Source: Ktedonobacteria bacterium (GTDB lineage: Bacteria; Chloroflexota; Ktedonobacteria; Ktedonobacterales; JACDGC01). Taken from it: a DNA stretch of 54,007 bases. The stretch is from assembly GCA_027459785.1 (NCBI GenBank), contig DAIDGU010000021.1, positions 1-54,007 of the forward strand, read 5' to 3'. Each line of letters begins with the position of its first letter. The first letter of the stretch is position 1. Positions 49,854 through 54,007 of the stretch are shown here, one piece after another. Under the pieces are notes generated by a model. It made no database searches. It was not told the origin of the DNA and saw only the letters and a program-made list of their open reading frames with translations. The translations under genes were made by a program, and so were the position numbers.

Positions 49854-51479
49854 TTACTCGCCGATGGTGACGGGCCGTGCCTCCACGGTTTCACCGCGCT
49901 TTGCCGCTTCCTTCAGCGCCTGCACGTTGGGGTCGCGGCCCACGAAAAGCGCCAGCACGGTTGCCACGCCGGTGCCGATCATTGCCAGCAGGAAGGTGTC
50001 GTTGAGCGAGAGCGTCAGGGCATGCGACCCAATGTAGTGCTGCGCGGCCTGGGCCACACAGGCTTGCACGGCGTTTTGGTCGAAGCCGTGTTGCGCTGTG
50101 CAGGCCGAGATCGCGCCGCTCAGTTGTGTATTCTGGAAATCCGCCTGCGCGCTGGCGATATGGTTGGTCAACTGGCGCGTCTCATAGGCCGTCAGGAGCG
50201 ACAGCCCCAGGGCGCTGAAGATCTGGCGCGTCACGTTCACCAGCGACGAGGCGCGCGCCATCGCGCGGTTGCTGACGCGCGCCAGCACCAGCGTTTGCAG
50301 CGGGATGTTCGCCATGCCAAAGCCCAGGCCGCGCACCGCCAGCCAGATCTGCAACGTCTGCGGATCGGTCGTCGGCGTCAGGTTGATGAAGCCGAAGCTG
50401 CCAACCGTAACCAGCACCAGGCCGATGACGATCAGCGGGCGCGGGCCGGTGATGTTATACAGCCGCCCCGCCGCGATGACGCCGATGACGGCAGCGATAC
50501 CCTGCACCGCCAGGATCAAGCCGGTATTGAGCGCGTCGCGGCCCTGCACGTTCTCAAAAAAGGCTGGCAGGAAGAAGAGGAAGCCGAAGAGGAACGCGCT
50601 CAGCACCCACGTGAGGACGTTGGCCATCGTGAACGAATAGTTCGTGAACAGCCGCAGATCCATCACCGGATCGCTATGGCGCAGTTCATAGAGCGCGAAG
50701 GCCGCCAGCAGCACACCACCCCCCGCCAGGTAGGGCCACACGCTCAGGTCGTTCAACCCATAGCTGCCGGATTGGTTGATGCCGTAGGAAAGTGCCACGG
50801 TGCCGGCCACCGCCAGTACCAGGCCCAGCACGTCGAAGCCTTTCTGCGCAACGGCGGGTTCTTCATCGCCGACGGCGACTTCCTGAGCATGGCCGTGTAA
50901 AACGAGCAGGGCGAGGACGAAGGTGATGACGCCGATGGGCAGGTTGACCTTGAAGATCGCCGGCCAGTCATAATATTTCGTCAGATAGCCGCCGATGGTT
51001 GGCCCGAAAACGGGGGCCAGCAACACCGGAATGCCGATCACCGCCGACGCGGGGCCGCGTTCCGCCGGCGGGAAGACGCGGAAGGTGATCGCGAAGGCGA
51101 TTGGGAAGAGCGCGCCGCCGCCCAAACCCTGCAACACGCGGAAGGCGAAAAGCAGCGTCTTGCCGTCGATAGCGAGCGATCCGAGCGTCAGGCCGTCCGT
51201 CGGTGTGAAGGCGCACAGGCCGGAGCCGATGGTGAAAAGTGCCAGCGCCGCCAGAAAAACGGTTTTCGTGCCGATGCGGTCGCTCAGATAGCCGACGGCG
51301 GGGATGATGGCCGCTTGCGCCAGGAAATAGGCGGTGACGACCCAGATGATCGTGTTGCGATCCGTGTGAAAGGTCGCCTGCATCGCCGGTAAGGCGACGT
51401 TGACGATGGTGTTGTCCAAAATCGCCATGAAAAGGCCGAGCGCGACGATGAGCGCCGCTTGCCATTTATACTGCATCAC
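49854..51479 (-). CDS. MFS multidrug exporter of the DHA2 (EmrB/QacA) family
   Basis: A 541-residue transporter with 14 predicted TM helices. It opens with ALIVALGLFMAILDNTIVNV, the DHA2 motif D1, then FLAQAAIIPAVGYLSDRIGT (motif A), LLFAFRVLQGLGGGALFPIA (motif B) and GIPVLLAPVFGPTIGGYLTK (motif C), characteristic of proton-coupled drug exporters. It begins inside the end of the upstream tetR gene (14-bp overlap), so the two form an operon and the regulator probably controls it. The ligand is unknown; efflux of toxic hydrophobic compounds is the family's usual role. Confidence 0.95.
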   Translation of the reverse strand: MMQYKWQAALIVALGLFMAILDNTIVNVALPAMQATFHTDRNTIIWVVTAYFLAQAAIIPAVGYLSDRIGTKTVFLAALALFTIGSGLCAFTPTDGLTLGSLAIDGKTLLFAFRVLQGLGGGALFPIAFAITFRVFPPAERGPASAVIGIPVLLAPVFGPTIGGYLTKYYDWPAIFKVNLPIGVITFVLALLVLHGHAQEVAVGDEEPAVAQKGFDVLGLVLAVAGTVALSYGINQSGSYGLNDLSVWPYLAGGGVLLAAFALYELRHSDPVMDLRLFTNYSFTMANVLTWVLSAFLFGFLFFLPAFFENVQGRDALNTGLILAVQGIAAVIGVIAAGRLYNITGPRPLIVIGLVLVTVGSFGFINLTPTTDPQTLQIWLAVRGLGFGMANIPLQTLVLARVSNRAMARASSLVNVTRQIFSALGLSLLTAYETRQLTNHIASAQADFQNTQLSGAISACTAQHGFDQNAVQACVAQAAQHYIGSHALTLSLNDTFLLAMIGTGVATVLALFVGRDPNVQALKEAAKRGETVEARPVTIGE

Positions 51480-52161
51480 TCTGCTCCGCAGGGGTGGGTG
51501 TCATAGTGCTATACAGCACCATGCAGATGATCTGAGCGCGGGCATGGGCCTGCGCCGCCGGGGAGGTGAAATCGTGATCGGGAAAGAACATGGCATGGCG
51601 TGCCAGCGAGGCGCGGTCGATCATCGCCAGCAACGGCATATTTGCGATCACGAAGATCGGATCGATATCCGCGCGGATGAAGCCCGCCGCCTGGGCGCGC
51701 TGAAGGAAGCGTGCGATGGCACAGAAACGCTGCGTCATCACCGGTTGTGCCGGCGCACTGGCGAAGGTCTGCCATTCTTCTGCCGCTTCCCACATCAAGA
51801 TGCGCCGCAGATTGGGGGTGTTGACCAGCCGGTCGAACCAAAAACCGACCGCCTGGACGATGTAGTCGCGCACCTGCGCGCGAGTGAGGGGGGGGGCGTC
51901 ATCGTCGACGAAGCGCAGGACCACGTCGTAAAAGTGCTGTTCCTGGTCGCCCTTCACGCAGCCGATGACGGCTCTATACAGCCCCAGTTTGTCGCCAAAG
52001 TAATGAAAGATCAAACTTTTGTTATAGCCGGAAGCTTCGGCGATGGCATCGACACGCGCGCCCGAATAGCCATAGCGCGCGAAATGCTCCTCGGCGGCGG
52101 ACAAAATGGCTCCCCGCGCGGCCTCGCTGTCGCGCGTGCGGCGATTGGTGGATTCCGGCAT
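51466..52161 (-). CDS. TetR-family transcriptional regulator
   Basis: A 231-residue repressor. The N-terminal TetR HTH reads AILSAAEEHFARYGYSGARV, then DAIAEASGYNKSLIFHYFGD, with the ligand-binding helices afterwards (FVDDDAPPLTRAQVRDYIVQ, NTPNLRRILMWEAAEEWQTF). The ATG at 52161 is chosen; GGAGGG lies 9 nt upstream. An in-frame GTG at 52179 would add six residues. It probably represses itself and the DHA2 exporter gene through the palindrome at 52191-52226 and is released by an exported compound. Confidence 0.94.
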   Translation of the reverse strand: MPESTNRRTRDSEAARGAILSAAEEHFARYGYSGARVDAIAEASGYNKSLIFHYFGDKLGLYRAVIGCVKGDQEQHFYDVVLRFVDDDAPPLTRAQVRDYIVQAVGFWFDRLVNTPNLRRILMWEAAEEWQTFASAPAQPVMTQRFCAIARFLQRAQAAGFIRADIDPIFVIANMPLLAMIDRASLARHAMFFPDHDFTSPAAQAHARAQIICMVLYSTMTPTPAEQSDAV

Positions 52162-52190
52162 CGCCCGTGACCCTCCCACACGATCTTTTG

Positions 52191-52226
52191 ACCATCCAGT
52201 TTAACTACATGGTTTAACCAGATGGT
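52191..52226. promoter_or_regulatory. imperfect palindrome, candidate TetR operator
   Basis: ACCATC (52191-52196) and GATGGT (52221-52226) bracket two direct GTTTAAC elements spaced 13 bp apart. The whole 36-bp block is roughly symmetrical and lies 30 bp upstream of the regulator's ATG. Confidence 0.6.
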
Positions 52227-52402
52227 GAGATGATAGCGCAGCGGGCAAGGGCAAGTCAAGGGGGTTCGGTAGCGATGGGCTAAATAGCAGGCGAGGCTAG
52301 GCTCCATCTTGCCTAGAATACACCAAAAACTGTGACAAATGGAGCAGATTGGCGAGAGAGTTGCCGGTACATCAGCCAACGCTGACAACGAGGTGATCGA
52401 TC

Positions 52403-53812
52403 ATGGCGAGCAGCTACTCTCCCAACATCCGGCAACCGGCGATCCAGCGGTCGCATGCCCGCGCTCGCAACACCGGCTATATCTACGTCGTCGCGGGCCT
52501 GGGCGCGCTGAACGGCCTGCTTTTTGGCTATGACACCGGCGTCATCTCCGGCGCGCTGCTCTTCATCCGCGCGCAGTTCCACCTGACGCCGGCGGCGCAG
52601 GAGATCGTGACCAGCGGCGTGCTGATCGGCGCAGTGATCGGCGCGGCCATCAGTGGCCTGCTGTCGGATCGCTGGGGCCGGCGGCGCACGATCATGGCGA
52701 CGGCCATCACCTTCGTCGTGGGCGTGCTGGTGGCGACCTTCGCCCCCACGATCCCTTGGCTGGTCGCCGGGCGTATCATCGTCGGCCTGGGCATCGGCGT
52801 CGCCTCGATGATCGGCCCGCTGTATATCTCCGAGGTCGCGCCGCCCAAGATTCGCGGCGCGCTCGTTTCGCTGAACCAGCTCGCCATCACCAGCGGCATC
52901 CTGCTGTCGTACCTAGTCAACTTCGGTTTCGCCGCCAATGGCAGTTGGCGCTGGATGTTCGGCCTGGGCGTCATCCCGGCGGTGATCCTGGGCATCGGCG
53001 TGATCTTCCTGCCGGAAAGTCCGCGCTGGTTGGTCAAGCGCGGTCGCCAGAACGAGGCGCGCGGCGTCTTGCACCATATCGAGCCGGCGCTGACCAAGGC
53101 CGACCTCGCCCTGACCATCCAGGACATCCAGCAGTCCTTGCGGGTGGAACGCACCAACTTGCGCGACCTGCTCGCGCCGCTGATCCGTCCGGCGCTGATC
53201 ATGGGCATCAACCTGGCGATCTTTCAGCAGATCACCGGCATCAACACGATCATCTACTACGCGCCGACGATCTTCCAACTCGCCGGCTTCCACTCGGCCA
53301 CGGCGTCGATCTTGGCGACCGTAGGCGTGGGCGTGGTCAATGTCGCCTTCACCGTCGTCGCCATCTGGCTGGTGGACCGCGCGGGCCGGCTCAAGCTGCT
53401 CTATTGGGGCCTGAGCGGGATGATCCTCTCGCTCTTCGTGCTGGGCCTGGCCTTCGCGTTGCCCGGTGCGCGGCACCATGTTGGCACCATCACGGCGATC
53501 TCACTGATCGTTTACATCGCCTCCTTCGCCGTCAGCCTCGGCCCGATCTTCTGGCTGCTGATTGCTGAGGTCTATCCGCTGACGGTGCGCGGCATGGGGA
53601 TGAGCGTGGCGACGGTGGCAAACTGGGCCGCGAACCTGCTCGTCTCGCTGACCTTCCTGACGCTGATCGTCCACCTGGGAACCTCCCTCACCTTCTGGCT
53701 CTACGGCCTCTTCGCCATCGGCACGCTGATCTTCGTGCGCTTCCGTGTGCCGGAAACCAAGGGCCGCACCCTGGAACAGGTCCAGCGTTTCTGGAGCGAC
53801 AAAGCGGCGTAA
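52403..53812 (+). CDS. sugar porter (MFS, SP family)
   Basis: A 469-residue sugar/proton symporter with 12 TM helices. Family signatures are plain: LNGLLFGYDTGVISGALLFI, GLLSDRWGRRRTIM, VAGRIIVGLGIGVASMIGPL, FLPESPRWLVKRGR, NLAIFQQITGINTIIYYAPT and the C-terminal FRVPETKGRTLEQVQRFW. GAGGTG precedes the ATG by 7 nt. It probably imports a monosaccharide (xylose, galactose, glucose or inositol type), which sequence alone cannot resolve. It is divergent from the tetR-DHA2 operon and ends before a large inverted repeat. Confidence 0.95.
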   Translation: MASSYSPNIRQPAIQRSHARARNTGYIYVVAGLGALNGLLFGYDTGVISGALLFIRAQFHLTPAAQEIVTSGVLIGAVIGAAISGLLSDRWGRRRTIMATAITFVVGVLVATFAPTIPWLVAGRIIVGLGIGVASMIGPLYISEVAPPKIRGALVSLNQLAITSGILLSYLVNFGFAANGSWRWMFGLGVIPAVILGIGVIFLPESPRWLVKRGRQNEARGVLHHIEPALTKADLALTIQDIQQSLRVERTNLRDLLAPLIRPALIMGINLAIFQQITGINTIIYYAPTIFQLAGFHSATASILATVGVGVVNVAFTVVAIWLVDRAGRLKLLYWGLSGMILSLFVLGLAFALPGARHHVGTITAISLIVYIASFAVSLGPIFWLLIAEVYPLTVRGMGMSVATVANWAANLLVSLTFLTLIVHLGTSLTFWLYGLFAIGTLIFVRFRVPETKGRTLEQVQRFWSDKAA

Positions 53813-53825
53813 GGACGGCGGGCGC

Positions 53826-53962
53826 GGGGACGGCGGGCGGTTGAAACCGCGCCTAAGCGCCTGGCGGCGACGAAGTCCGCCGTCGCGGACTACCTCCAGT
53901 CCACGTAGGTGGACTTCGTGGCGGAACGCCCCTAGGCGCGGTTTCAACCGCCCGCCGTCCCC
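53826..53962. repeat. perfect 30-bp inverted repeat enclosing two hairpins
   Basis: Arms 53826-53855 and 53933-53962 are exact reverse complements and include GGCGGTTGAAACCGCG. Between them lie GTCCGC-CGTC-GCGGAC (53875-53890) and GTCCAC-GTAG-GTGGAC (53899-53914), which may also pair across as CGAAGTCC/GGACTTCG. The RNA or cruciform would look like a two-leaf cloverleaf. It starts 14 bp after the sugar porter stop. Confidence 0.9.
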
Positions 53963-54007
53963 CGCTCGTCCCCCGTCCCTCGCCGTCAGGCGGTGAGCGC
54001 GGCCTCT

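Overview
The window is GC-rich chromosomal DNA, apart from two clearly AT-richer stretches inside an integrated element. The gene content (PPOX/F420-type and nitroreductase domains, an orphan bacterial terpene synthase, an S53 sedolisin-family protein, proline-rich one-TM envelope proteins, zf-HC2 anti-sigma logic, lipoproteins with LLxAC lipoboxes) best fits a GC-rich member of Chloroflexota or a neighbouring terrabacterial phylum. This is an inference; no rRNA is present to settle it.

Layout. 1-717: the end of a glutamate-synthase-like reading frame runs into chained palindromic repeats. 718-8383: a degenerate S53 protease homologue, a DEAD-box helicase and a convergent terpene synthase. 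8755-18202: a membrane pseudokinase, a YifB/ComM ATPase, an ECF-type sigma factor with a roughly 890-residue low-complexity tail, a zinc-finger anti-sigma/beta-propeller membrane protein and a lipoprotein. 18279-24901: a PPOX-nitroreductase fusion, a remnant VapBC-like pair, DUF488, a DUF2520 oxidoreductase overlapping a principal-type sigma-70 factor, a soluble chemoreceptor and an unknown protein. 25216-27093: a purine permease whose leader carries a promoter, a guanine-class purine riboswitch and an intrinsic terminator. 27179-32284: Maf, two related 2-TM proteins, a KGG-repeat protein, an orphan response regulator, HU and YchF.

32470-41054: tRNA-Lys(CTT) is the attachment site of an 8.5-kb integrative element bounded by perfect 50-bp direct repeats. 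It carries a tyrosine integrase, a putative replication initiator with two hairpins directly upstream, a five-gene leftward module, a divergent XRE-TPR regulator with candidate operators, and cargo (NUDIX hydrolase, lipoprotein, small AT-rich genes). No relaxase or conjugation ATPase is visible, so it looks like a replicating integrative (possibly mobilizable) element rather than a self-transmissible one.

41249-54007: an APH-like kinase, an alpha/beta hydrolase, an operon of PrsW-type protease + Tyr/Pro-rich membrane protein + MFS exporter, a secreted NTF2-like protein, a coiled-coil membrane protein, a TetR-DHA2 efflux operon and a sugar porter.

Across the window, several families of short palindromic repeats sit mostly at the 3' ends of genes or between convergent genes, as REP-like elements do. 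The most promising leads are the sigma/anti-sigma locus with its possibly membrane-anchored sigma factor, the tRNA-Lys integrative element, the protease and kinase homologues that lack key catalytic residues, and the nested palindromic repeats.
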